Shown: positions 1 through 6,861, counted from the stretch's first letter. The stretch: DNA of 11,135 nucleotides from Bordetella parapertussis (GCA_945901665.1 CAMDLJ010000051.1:1-11135); one strand, 5' to 3'. Translations and numbers: made by a program. Notes: generated by a model from the sequence alone, not told the origin.

Positions 1-1874
1 ACCTGCTCCAAAGCGCTGGGGTCTTCCATGGTGGTCAAGTCGCCTGGGTCGCGTTTTTCGCAAACAGCTTGTAGCGCACGGCGCAACAATTTGCCACTGC
101 GGGTTTTGGGCAGAGCAGTCACCACGAAGATGCGCGAGGGTCTGGCCACAGCACCCAACTGGGCATCAACCAGTTTCATGATCTCGCCCTCAAATCTCAT
201 CTTAGATGCATCCGTTTGAAGTCCACTGGTGTCTCTGGGGATCACAAATCCCATGGCCACTTGGCCTTTGAGTTGATCAGCCACGCCAACCACGGCAACT
301 TCAGAAACATTTGTGTGACTGGATATGCTTTCCTCGATCTCACGGGTGCCCAGTCGATGGCCTGCCACATTGATCACATCGTCGGTTCTGCCCAATATGA
401 AATAGTAGCCATCCTCGTCCCGGATTCCCCAATCAAAAGTGGAATAGACTTGTTTTCCAGGCACGCTGGTCCAATAGGTATTGATAAACCGCGCATCATC
501 TTGCCAAACCGTTTGCATGCATCCTGGCGGCAGGGGCCCCTCAATAGCAACCACCCCTTTTTGATGGGGTTCAACCAACTCCTGGCCGGTGTTTTCGTCA
601 AACAGTTTGATGTTGTAGCCGTACATGGGTATACCAGGACTGCCAAACTTCGTGGGTAGATTTTCGACACCACTGGGCAACGTGAGGACGGGCCAACCTG
701 TTTCGGTTTGCCAATAATTGTCGATGATGGGTTTACCCAAGCCAGTTGAAATCCACTGGGCCGTTGGCTCGTCCAGGGGCTCGCCAGCCAAATAAAGGGC
801 GCGCAAGCTAGACAGGTCGTACTTGGACAAAAAGGCTGGGTCTTGTTTCTTCAACACGCGAACAGCGGTGGGCGCACTGAACATGATATTGACTTTGTAT
901 TTCTCAACCAATTTCCACCATATGCCGCCGTCTGGTCGAATGGGCAATCCCTCATACATGATGGTTGCCATACCCGCCATCAAAGGACCGTAAATGATGT
1001 AGCTGTGCCCCACCACCCAGCCAATATCGCTGGTTGAAAAATAAGTTTCCCCTGCCTTTGCATTGAAAATATGCTTCATGCTCGACGCCAGTGCAACCGC
1101 ATATCCCCCAGTATCACGCTGAACACCTTTGGGCTTTCCAGTGGTGCCCGATGTGTATAGGGTATAGCTGGGATGGGTACTGTCCACCCACACACAATCT
1201 ACTTTTGACTGCAAGTGGATTTGTCGCAACTGCAGGTAGTCGTGGTCGCGTTCCACATGGGCACTGTAGGGAACCAGGCCGCGATTGACCATCAAAACGG
1301 CCTCAGGTTGATGAGCGCTCAATGAAATGGCTGCATCCAACAAGGGCTTGTAGGGCACCAATTTGCCGCCACGTGAACCTGCATCGGCACTGATGATCAA
1401 ACGCGGCGTTGCGTCTTCAATGCGGGTTGCCAAAGAATGCGAGGCAAAGCCACCAAACACGACGGAATGAATGGCACCCAAGCGCGCACAAGCCAACATG
1501 GCAAAGGCTGCTTCAGCAATCATGGGCATGTAGATCAATACCCGATCGCCCTTGATCACGCCCAAGCTTTGCAAAATGGCAGCCATTCTTTGAACCTCTT
1601 GGCTCAACTCCCCAAATGTGTAGACTTTTTCAATATCTGTCTCGGTCGACACAAAAATCAAGGCGGGTGAATTGGCCTGTGCAGGCAAATGGCGATCCAC
1701 AGCGTTGTGGCAAAGATTGGTGGTACCCCCAGCAAACCATTGGGCAAATGGAGGGTTTTGATAATTCAAAACTTCCCGTGGTGAAGTTTTCCAATCAATC
1801 AGCAAGCTTTGTTCACGCCAGAATTCCTCTGGTTGGCTCAAAGATTTTTGATAAAAATGGGCATATTTGTCCAT
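1..1874 (-). CDS. prpE: Propionyl-CoA synthetase (partial, C-terminal end cut by window edge)
   Basis: AMP-forming acyl-CoA synthetase that activates propionate (and less well acetate) to the CoA thioester through an acyl-adenylate, in the cytoplasm. The reading frame is open from the ATG at 1874 to the window edge (624 codons). The N-terminus (YAHFYQKSLSQPEEFW) and the segment NPPFAQWF...TNLCHNAVDRHL are typical of PrpE rather than Acs. The P-loop-like motif YTSGTTGKPKG lies at residues 240-250, the GRTDDVINVAGHRLGT region near 495-515, and the C-terminal PKTRSGK motif carries the expected catalytic and acylation-sensitive lysine at about K595. The last visible residues match the family's end region, so probably fewer than ten codons are missing. 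A Shine-Dalgarno GGAGA (1882-1886) sits 7 bases before the ATG. The isochorismatase-like gene lies 88 bases upstream on the same strand. No prpB/C/D genes are visible, so use for methylcitrate-cycle propionate or for general short-chain acid activation cannot be told apart. Confidence 0.93.
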   Translation of the reverse strand, partial: MDKYAHFYQKSLSQPEEFWREQSLLIDWKTSPREVLNYQNPPFAQWFAGGTTNLCHNAVDRHLPAQANSPALIFVSTETDIEKVYTFGELSQEVQRMAAILQSLGVIKGDRVLIYMPMIAEAAFAMLACARLGAIHSVVFGGFASHSLATRIEDATPRLIISADAGSRGGKLVPYKPLLDAAISLSAHQPEAVLMVNRGLVPYSAHVERDHDYLQLRQIHLQSKVDCVWVDSTHPSYTLYTSGTTGKPKGVQRDTGGYAVALASSMKHIFNAKAGETYFSTSDIGWVVGHSYIIYGPLMAGMATIMYEGLPIRPDGGIWWKLVEKYKVNIMFSAPTAVRVLKKQDPAFLSKYDLSSLRALYLAGEPLDEPTAQWISTGLGKPIIDNYWQTETGWPVLTLPSGVENLPTKFGSPGIPMYGYNIKLFDENTGQELVEPHQKGVVAIEGPLPPGCMQTVWQDDARFINTYWTSVPGKQVYSTFDWGIRDEDGYYFILGRTDDVINVAGHRLGTREIEESISSHTNVSEVAVVGVADQLKGQVAMGFVIPRDTSGLQTDASKMRFEGEIMKLVDAQLGAVARPSRIFVVTALPKTRSGKLLRRALQAVCEKRDPGDLTTMEDPSALEQ

Positions 1875-1962
1875 GGGAAAGTCTCCATTTAGTCTTGCAG
1901 GATTATGTGTATCCGCCTCTTTCGCTCAGCTGACATTGGCCCTTTGGAACAGAGAATCCGCA

Positions 1963-2568
1963 TTAAGACTTGCCCAGCGCCTTCATCACCAGCGTGCTTT
2001 CAGTGGCCTTGCTGGAGCGCAACCACTCCATGCACAACATATCAACCGTGGTCAACTCAACGCCGGCCGAAGCCAGTCGATCAAATGCGGCATCCCGATC
2101 TCTTGGATGCATTGCGGTACAAGCATCGACAACGGCAATGGGCTCATAGCCCGATTCCATCAAATCCAGGGCGGTTTGAACAACGCCCACATGAACTTCG
2201 CAACCCGCCAAGACAATGACGGGCCTTGGGGGCTCAGAGTCATCCGGTTTTTGAAGGTGTTTGGGCAAGCTGCGCGCGTTGCCCGCAGAAGGGCTGCGAA
2301 TGGGGTTGAGGTGTGGGGCCAAGATATCTGAGGCACTGAACAAGGCGCTTTCCATCGGCCGATCACAAAAGGATTGACACACTTTCATGTATGGGCCCCA
2401 AACGTTGGGCATATGAACCACGGACCAAATTGGTATCTGAAAGATCTGGGCTACGCGGGCCAACTTTTGAACTTGCGCAGAAAATTCTTCAGGCTCTGTG
2501 CTTTTGGCACACACATTTTCCTGGCAAGACAAGAGAACAAGTTGAGCGTCATTTTTATCAAATAGCAT
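1963..2568 (-). CDS. Isochorismatase-like hydrolase-fold protein, apparently lacking the catalytic triad
   Basis: 201 residues, cysteine-hydrolase (isochorismatase/ISOC1-2/YcaC-like) fold. Recognisable core: QLVLLSCQ at 9-16 (first strand), ARVAQIFQIPIW at 37-48, RSLPKHLQKP at 99-108, and AGCEVHVGVVQTALDL at 121-136 followed by VVDACTA. Active members of this superfamily use an Asp at the end of the first strand (VxDxQ), a Lys before the xFSA segment, and a Cys in the HVCxxQT motif. Here these positions are Ser14, Ser74 (by aligning F77-S78-A79) and Gly128, so all three appear replaced while the surrounding fold motifs are kept. It may be a binding or scaffolding pseudoenzyme. The ATG at 2568 has an AGGGA about 7 bases upstream. 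The gene lies 88 bases upstream of prpE on the same strand and divergent from the UPF0114 gene. Family call is strong; lack of activity is inferred from residues only. Confidence 0.85.
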   Translation of the reverse strand: MLFDKNDAQLVLLSCQENVCAKSTEPEEFSAQVQKLARVAQIFQIPIWSVVHMPNVWGPYMKVCQSFCDRPMESALFSASDILAPHLNPIRSPSAGNARSLPKHLQKPDDSEPPRPVIVLAGCEVHVGVVQTALDLMESGYEPIAVVDACTAMHPRDRDAAFDRLASAGVELTTVDMLCMEWLRSSKATESTLVMKALGKS

Positions 2569-2614
2569 CGAAGAATCCCTAAAGCATTTTTAAAAATACA
2601 GGCCATCAGCCAGA

Positions 2615-2624
2615 GTTGATCAAC
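2615..2624. promoter_or_regulatory. 10-bp perfect palindrome in divergent intergenic gap
   Basis: GTTGATCAAC is its own reverse complement and lies in the 92-base gap between the divergent isochorismatase-like gene and the UPF0114 gene. It could be an operator or a chance palindrome; a GATC core is common. The same gap holds an A/T block (TTTTTAAAAA around 2587) that may belong to a promoter for either gene. No regulator gene is adjacent. Confidence 0.2.
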
Positions 2625-2660
2625 GCCAGCCCACCACAGTGCCCTTGACGAGCGTTCAAA

Positions 2661-3314
2661 GTGCAAGACAATAGCATCAAAGAAACCAACGCTATCTCTC
2701 TGATCATGCAACACGACCTGTCCCATCAACGCACCGGACGCTTGGCCAATTTTATTTTTGCCAGCCGCTGGCTTCAATTGCCCCTTTACCTGGGCTTGGT
2801 TTTGGCCCAATGCGTTTATGTCTACCACTTTTGGATTGAACTGATCCACCTGATGGAGGCCGCTTTTGGCAGCCAAACCGCTGTGCAAGCCTTGGTCGGC
2901 AGCATTGGTTACAAAAGCGCGGGCAATTTAGATGGACTCAATGAAACCCTCATCATGCTGGTGGTCCTGGGATTGATTGACGTCGTCATGATTTCAAACT
3001 TATTGATCATGGTGATCGTGGGCGGCTACGAGACCTTTGTTTCGAGAATGTACTTGGAGCATCATCCTGATCAACCAGAATGGCTGAGCCATGTGAATGC
3101 GTCTGTGCTCAAGGTCAAACTGAGCACGGCCATCATCGGCATCTCATCCATCCATTTGCTGAAATCTTTTATCAACGCTGAAAATTACAGTGAAAAAGTT
3201 TTGCTGTGGCAAACACTCATACACCTGACATTTTTGCTCAGTGCTTTGGCCATCGCCTGGACAGACCGATTGATGCATCACCCAGCGCCATCCAATCACA
3301 TACCCCCCCACTGA
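2661..3314 (+). CDS. UPF0114 / YqhA-family inner-membrane protein
   Basis: 217 residues from a GTG start; function of the family is unknown. Family signatures seen are FASRWLQLPLYLGL (33-46), ETLIML...ISNLLIMV with GGYETFVS (95-128), and ISSIHLLKSF (161-170) followed by LIHLTFLLSALA (186-197). Four hydrophobic segments are predicted by eye at about 38-58, 97-120, 155-170 and 183-200. It is longer than E. coli YqhA (about 164 residues) because of a longer N-terminus and an extra loop of about 25 residues after ELIHLMEAAF. The start is uncertain: the GTG at 2661 has only a weak purine stretch upstream, and an in-frame ATG at 2706 (giving 202 residues and still keeping FASRW) is a fair alternative. 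Divergent from the isochorismatase-like gene; convergent with the methyltransferase gene 44 bases downstream. Confidence 0.88.
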   Translation: MQDNSIKETNAISLIMQHDLSHQRTGRLANFIFASRWLQLPLYLGLVLAQCVYVYHFWIELIHLMEAAFGSQTAVQALVGSIGYKSAGNLDGLNETLIMLVVLGLIDVVMISNLLIMVIVGGYETFVSRMYLEHHPDQPEWLSHVNASVLKVKLSTAIIGISSIHLLKSFINAENYSEKVLLWQTLIHLTFLLSALAIAWTDRLMHHPAPSNHIPPH

Positions 3315-3349
3315 CAAATGCACGCCTCAAATGGACAATTGTGAAAGAG

Positions 3350-3378
3350 GCATGAAAATCATGCAGATGTGTTTTTTT
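3350..3378 (+). terminator. Possible weak intrinsic terminator of the UPF0114 gene
   Basis: GCATGA-AAA-TCATGC (3350-3364) forms a 6-bp stem with a 3-base loop, followed after 7 bases by seven T (3372-3378) in the plus-strand direction. The gap between stem and T tract and the tight loop make it non-canonical. It overlaps the stop codon and last codons of the convergent methyltransferase gene, so it may be a coincidence of coding sequence. Confidence 0.25.
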
Positions 3379-4117
3379 GTTGGGCCCATTGAAACGGTTG
3401 TTGATACAACCATACAGGCCGGTTTTCGCTGGCCTGACCCACAGCGGTGGGGACCAAACCCTGGGCCTCAAACTCTAAACTGACCATCCAGGCGCCGCTT
3501 TTGAGTTCATGTGATGCCTTGAGCGCTGCGCGCTCCATGGTTTCGGGTCTTTGAAAAAGATAGACCATATCGCACTCGGCCCAAGAAGCCTTCCAGATGT
3601 CTGCAAACCATATTCGGGCCCAAGGGCAACGAATGGCACACAGCCATCGCAAAGGCCAACTGGCATCAATCCCCCAAAAATGTGCACTTGGGTATGCCAA
3701 GCGCAAGGCCCTCAATCCATCACCCAAACCACAACCTGCATCCATGATGATGGCACCCTCTTTTAAAGGTGCATGTAAAGGCAATTCCCTCAAAGCATTC
3801 AGTGGCGTCGGAAACAAAGGCGCATCTCGCCAAGAATGAACAGGATAAATCAACAAGGCCAAAACCAAAGGCAAAAGCCAAGCCCATGCTGGCATGGGCG
3901 CTGATGAGGAAATCCACCAAGACAAGGGAAAGCCCAAAGCCAACACCACTTGCCGCATCCGCGTTGCGCCCAATACGCTGCACACCAAACCCATGGCCGT
4001 GGCCACCATCCAGGGCCAGGGTGCGTGCAAAGATGTGTTACTGAGAAGGGTAAAAATCAGCCATGTTCCAGACCAAATCAATAGTGCGGGTATTGGCCAG
4101 GTCAGCAAACGAAGCAC
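3359..4117 (-). CDS. Membrane-anchored class I SAM-dependent methyltransferase
   Basis: 252 residues. The N-terminal ~95 residues are strongly hydrophobic, with about four membrane segments (roughly 7-25, 36-52, 56-71, 78-93). The rest is a compact Rossmann-type methyltransferase domain: SAM-binding motif I is IIMDAGCGLGDG (123-134), the motif II acidic residue is D151 in WGIDASWPL, and FADIWKASW...DMVYLFQRPETM (171-194) fits the following strands. The substrate cannot be named. The start is GTG at 4117, four bases after the stop of the bactofilin gene; an ATG at 4122 is out of frame and closes after six codons. No clear Shine-Dalgarno precedes the GTG, so translation is probably coupled to the bactofilin. 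It is last in the DUF4337-bactofilin-methyltransferase run and converges on the UPF0114 gene. Methyltransferase domain is confident; the membrane block is judged from hydrophobicity alone. Confidence 0.82.
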   Translation of the reverse strand: MLRLLTWPIPALLIWSGTWLIFTLLSNTSLHAPWPWMVATAMGLVCSVLGATRMRQVVLALGFPLSWWISSSAPMPAWAWLLPLVLALLIYPVHSWRDAPLFPTPLNALRELPLHAPLKEGAIIMDAGCGLGDGLRALRLAYPSAHFWGIDASWPLRWLCAIRCPWARIWFADIWKASWAECDMVYLFQRPETMERAALKASHELKSGAWMVSLEFEAQGLVPTAVGQASENRPVWLYQQPFQWAQQKNTSA

Positions 4118-4121
4118 GGCA

Positions 4122-4454
4122 TTAATTGCGTTTGTTCAATTGGCCAACGAATTCGCCGCCCTTTTCAATTTCGATTTCCGAATAGTCCAGCTTACCAGTG
4201 ACCTTGCCACTTTGGCGAATCACCAAGGACTCTTGACAGTCAATGGACTCACCCAGTTGGCCCAAAACATCCACCCGTCTGGCCTTGAGTTTGCCCTGGA
4301 CTTTGCCGGTAGAGCCAACCAGGACCTCATCAGCCGTCAATTCGCCTTCGATGGTGCCATATACAGTGGCTTTTCCAGGAACATGCAATACACCCTTGGC
4401 TGTCACACCAGAACCAATGGTCAAACTCGGTAAATCATTTGCAGAAGTGGCCAT
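4122..4454 (-). CDS. Bactofilin (polymer-forming cytoskeletal protein), first paralog
   Basis: 110 residues. Bactofilins are small beta-helical proteins that polymerise without nucleotide into membrane-associated filaments and recruit cell-wall enzymes or other partners. The sequence shows the repetitive six-residue rhythm of the family: LTIGSGVTAKGVLHVPGK, then GTIEGELTADEVLVGSTGKV, LKARRVDVLGQL, LVIRQSGKVTG, and YSEIEIEKGGEFVGQL at 91-106. The N-terminal tail is short (about 10 residues) and the C-terminal tail only four, so it is close to a bare core domain. By hand about 53 of 97 core positions are identical to the second bactofilin at 5324-5671. ATG at 4454 has only a weak GAG upstream. 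It begins 32 bases after the DUF4337 stop and is followed within four bases by the methyltransferase. Confidence 0.93.
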   Translation of the reverse strand: MATSANDLPSLTIGSGVTAKGVLHVPGKATVYGTIEGELTADEVLVGSTGKVQGKLKARRVDVLGQLGESIDCQESLVIRQSGKVTGKLDYSEIEIEKGGEFVGQLNKRN

Positions 4455-4486
4455 GTCAACAACTCAATTTAAAAATGAATGATCAG

Positions 4487-5059
4487 TCAAATGAATAGAA
4501 GGTAGCCATTGAGCGTGCAGAAAACACCCAATCCACCCAATGTCAAAGAAGCGCCCAGCAACAAACCCACACCCGTGATCAGTGCCACTGAGGTGAGAAC
4601 AATTGAAATTTGCAGCAACGCCTCTGCGTAGTCAAACCAAGGGTCACGGCGCAAAGCCAGATCACGCTCATGTTCATGCTCTTTGGCTAGCTGCATCAAT
4701 TCTTTTTTGCCTTCCTTGGTATCGGGTTCAGACTCATACCTATCGATGTTCTTTTTATAAGACTTCAATTTGCCCTCGACCAGATCGCGGGCTGCAGGGC
4801 TGAGTTTTTCTTGCGCCAAAATCAATTCGAAGTCATCCGCTGCCAATTTGTAACTGGTTTGACGGATATTTTTAGCCTGGTAGAAGGCATAGGCATTGGC
4901 CGCCAAAATATTGTGCATCGTCGCTTCTTTGGAGGCATTGCTTCCACCCAAACTGGCCAGGGCCAGAACCATGGCCAGCAACGACACCAGCAGCGCACAG
5001 CGAGATTTAAATGGATCCGAATGTGTTTCCAATAATTCTTCTGACTTGGATGACTCCAT
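4487..5059 (-). CDS. DUF4337 family membrane protein
   Basis: 190 residues from ATG; function of the family is unknown. An N-terminal hydrophilic tail is followed by a membrane segment at about 21-38 (CALLVSLLAMVLALASLGG), the conserved NASKEATMHNILAANAYAFYQAKNIRQ block (41-67), a charged helical middle part (about 75-137) likely to be coiled or helical-hairpin outside the membrane, and two closely spaced hydrophobic segments at the C-terminus (about 150-169 and 171-190). An in-frame TTG lies one codon upstream, but the ATG at 5059 is preferred because the Shine-Dalgarno AGAGG (about 5065-5069) is five bases from it. A good promoter candidate lies just upstream (5085-5114). The gene is first in a run with a bactofilin (32-base gap) and a membrane methyltransferase. 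Confidence 0.85.
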   Translation of the reverse strand: MESSKSEELLETHSDPFKSRCALLVSLLAMVLALASLGGSNASKEATMHNILAANAYAFYQAKNIRQTSYKLAADDFELILAQEKLSPAARDLVEGKLKSYKKNIDRYESEPDTKEGKKELMQLAKEHEHERDLALRRDPWFDYAEALLQISIVLTSVALITGVGLLLGASLTLGGLGVFCTLNGYLLFI

Positions 5060-5323
5060 CAAAACCTCTTGTGATTTAAGGCCAATGCTATCAGCAGTGA
5101 GCTTGTCTTTTCAAGAAATGAAAAAGTGGGTGAATCCCAAATATAGCCGTACACAGAAAAGTGAGGTTACTGCAACATTCGAGAAAACTCATTTTACAAG
5201 CCGTAGACACCCGATCCGATCAGCAAAGCTCACAAAAAACAAGTCATCAAAAATAGTGGTTAAATTAAGTAAGAAATAACGAACAAGACATATCGGCGAC
5301 AAAAAAACTCGGGTGAATCTAAA
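5060..5323. other. AT-rich intergenic region between DUF4337 and second bactofilin
   Basis: 264 bases with no convincing gene on either strand. It contains the promoter candidate for the DUF4337 gene at its left end and the downstream part of the second bactofilin's terminator at its right end. A plus-strand open stretch from an ATG at 5119 gives about 53 lysine-rich codons but lacks a ribosome binding site and looks like chance. Confidence 0.6.
5085..5114 (-). promoter_or_regulatory. Candidate sigma70-type promoter of the DUF4337-bactofilin-methyltransferase run
   Basis: On the minus strand TTGAAA (5114-5109) is followed after 18 bases by TAGCAT (5090-5085), preceded by TG one base before (extended -10 form, TGA-TAGCAT). 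Transcription would start about 20 bases before the DUF4337 ATG, leaving just enough leader for the AGAGG ribosome binding site. Judged by match to consensus only. Confidence 0.4.
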
Positions 5324-5331
5324 TCAACCGA
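5301..5331 (-). terminator. Intrinsic terminator of the second bactofilin gene, overlapping its stop codon
   Basis: Read on the minus strand, TCGGTTGA pairs with TTCACCCGA (one T-C mismatch, 4+3 base pairs, loop about 7) and is followed after one G by seven T (complement of A7 at 5301-5307). The stem overlaps the last codons and TGA of the bactofilin gene (5324-5326). The geometry fits a rho-independent terminator and would make this bactofilin a single-gene transcript separate from the DUF4337 run. Confidence 0.6.
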
Positions 5332-5671
5332 AAGTTTTGATACCCACTTGTTTCATTTCACCGCGGAATTGACCGCCACGTTCGATTTCAATTTCCGAAT
5401 ATTCAATGGCACCACTGACTTTGCCGGTGGAACGAATCATCAGATGGTCTTTACAAGTGATCACCTGATGCAGCTCGCCTTGCACATCTATTTTGCGAGC
5501 GGTGATCAAGCCAGTTATTTTTCCGGTTGGGCCAATCTCCAACTCATCGGCCGTTAAATCACCGTCCACGGTGCCATTGATCACTGCTTTGCTGGGAACG
5601 TTCAGCGAACCTTTGAAGGTCACACCTTGACCAATGGTAATGCTTTGGTTATCTAACAGTGCATTCGACAT
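5324..5671 (-). CDS. Bactofilin (polymer-forming cytoskeletal protein), second paralog
   Basis: 115 residues with the same beta-helical core as the bactofilin at 4122-4454: SITIGQGVTFKGSLNVPSK, GTVDGDLTADELEIGPTG, ITARKIDVQGEL, LMIRSTGKVSG, and EYSEIEIERGGQF near the end. It differs in having a longer, more polar C-terminal tail (MKQVGIKTFG), a place where bactofilin paralogs often differ. The two are roughly 55 percent identical over the core by hand count, which suggests an old duplication or separately inherited paralogs that may co-polymerise. ATG at 5671 has a weak purine-rich AAAGA upstream. The gene ends in its own probable terminator and so seems to be transcribed apart from the DUF4337-bactofilin-methyltransferase run. 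Confidence 0.93.
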   Translation of the reverse strand: MSNALLDNQSITIGQGVTFKGSLNVPSKAVINGTVDGDLTADELEIGPTGKITGLITARKIDVQGELHQVITCKDHLMIRSTGKVSGAIEYSEIEIERGGQFRGEMKQVGIKTFG

Positions 5672-5856
5672 GTGTATCTTTCAGGTCAAAAAAGTCGATC
5701 AAGACTCAAAAATTGTTTAATTTAAAGGTGCTTGGATGGGAAAACTATAACCATTGTATGGCTCATTTGCGGGTTCAATGCAAACTTGGGGGTAATTAAT
5801 TGTCGGATTGGCACAACTTTTTTGTGATGATCAAGCAAGCAAGATCAATCTGTTCA
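5672..5856. other. Intergenic region between quinone oxidoreductase and second bactofilin
   Basis: 185 AT-rich bases with no gene. It should hold the promoter of the second bactofilin; on the minus strand TATAGT near 5744-5749 resembles a -10 box, without a good -35. A hairpin at 5828-5847 is present but lacks a T tract on the relevant strand. Confidence 0.5.
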
Positions 5857-6861
5857 TCAAAGTGATGATTTATCTGCATCGCCATGAACCTTCAACATGA
5901 TCTTGCCAATATGCACTGAGGATTCCATTAAAACATGGGCTTGCGCAGCTTCCTCCATATCAAAAACACGGTAAATGATGGGCAAAGCCTTACCCTGCAT
6001 CAACAAAGGCCAAACATGCACTTGCAATGCCTGGGCAATATGGGCCTTGTCTTCAAGGGAACGTGGCCTGAGGGTGGAGCCCGTGTAAGAAATCCGTTTG
6101 ACCATCAATGAGGTGAGGTCCACATTGACTTTCGCGCCTTGCAAGAATGCAATTTGAATCAAGCGACCTTCGAGCGCCAAGGCTTTGAAATTGCGATCAA
6201 CATAATCTCCCCCGACCATGTCTAAGACCACGTCCACCCCCAGTCCTTGGGTGAGGCGGAGGGTTTCGGAAACAAAGTCTTGTGCCTTGTAGTTGATGGC
6301 CGCATCGGCTCCGGACTTTAAACAAGCCATGTTCTTTTCTTCATGACCTGTCGTGCAGTAGACCGTAGCGCCAAATGCTTTGGCCAGTTGAATGGCCGTC
6401 AAACCAATGCCTGACGAGCCCCCATGAACCAATAAAGTTTCTCCGGCTTTGAGGTGCCCCCGTTGAAATAAGTTCACCCAAACGGTGAAATAGTTCTCCG
6501 GCAAAGCAGCGGCTTGCAAAAAACCCATGCCTTGGGGGATGGGCAAGACTTGCGTAGCTGGAACAGCGACAAATTCAGCATATCCACCCCCATTGCACAA
6601 AGCGCATACCCGATCCCCCACAGACCATCCACTGACACCCTCGCCCAAAGCCTCTATGTGCCCAGAAACCTCCAAGCCCATGATGGGTGAAGCATCCTTG
6701 GGTGGCGGATATCTCCCGCTGCGTTGGGCGCAATCAGGCCTATTAACGCCCGCGAAAGCGACTTTGATCAGCACCTCACCGGGCTTCACATCCGGCATAT
6801 CGGTTTGCGCAGAAACCAGGACTTCAGGGCTTCCACCCGCACCATGCGATATGTATTTCAT
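5857..6861 (-). CDS. NAD(P)H quinone oxidoreductase, PIG3 type (zinc-free MDR family)
   Basis: 334 residues from ATG. Medium-chain dehydrogenase/reductase of the quinone oxidoreductase group, a cytoplasmic NADPH-dependent reductase of quinones. Seen: N-terminal catalytic domain with GVNRPDCAQRSGRYPPP (about 38-54) and GLEVSGHIEALGEGV, where PIG3-type enzymes have no zinc ligands; Rossmann domain with ETLLVHGGSSGIGLTAIQLAK (about 141-161); and GADAAINYKAQDF and DVVLDMVGGDYVDRN typical of the group. Length fits the family (about 325-335). An in-frame TTG sits one codon upstream, but the ATG at 6861 is preferred because it overlaps the stop of a 33-codon ORF (TGATG). No Shine-Dalgarno is seen directly before it, so translation may depend on coupling to that small ORF. 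No clear terminator was found downstream. Confidence 0.92.
   Translation of the reverse strand: MKYISHGAGGSPEVLVSAQTDMPDVKPGEVLIKVAFAGVNRPDCAQRSGRYPPPKDASPIMGLEVSGHIEALGEGVSGWSVGDRVCALCNGGGYAEFVAVPATQVLPIPQGMGFLQAAALPENYFTVWVNLFQRGHLKAGETLLVHGGSSGIGLTAIQLAKAFGATVYCTTGHEEKNMACLKSGADAAINYKAQDFVSETLRLTQGLGVDVVLDMVGGDYVDRNFKALALEGRLIQIAFLQGAKVNVDLTSLMVKRISYTGSTLRPRSLEDKAHIAQALQVHVWPLLMQGKALPIIYRVFDMEEAAQAHVLMESSVHIGKIMLKVHGDADKSSL

Noticed and set aside
216..659. 147-codon open frame on the plus strand
   Set aside because: It lies wholly inside prpE on the other strand, has no family resemblance, and prpE has clear motifs throughout.
1..1874. Acetyl-CoA synthetase (acs) instead of prpE
   Set aside because: The N-terminus, the NPPFAQWF...TNLCHNAVDRH segment and the DPGDLTTMEDPSALEQ end match PrpE better than Acs.
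2451..2888. 145-codon minus-strand frame across the divergent gap
   Set aside because: It overlaps the isochorismatase-like and UPF0114 genes in non-coding frames and shows no family features.
5119..5280. Lysine-rich frame of about 53 codons on the plus strand
   Set aside because: No ribosome binding site, AT-rich intergenic composition, and no recognisable pattern; probably chance.
5828..5847. Hairpin TGATC-(10)-GATCA after the quinone oxidoreductase as its terminator
   Set aside because: On the minus strand the hairpin is followed by A residues, not T; the T tract is on the wrong side, so it does not fit an intrinsic terminator for this gene.
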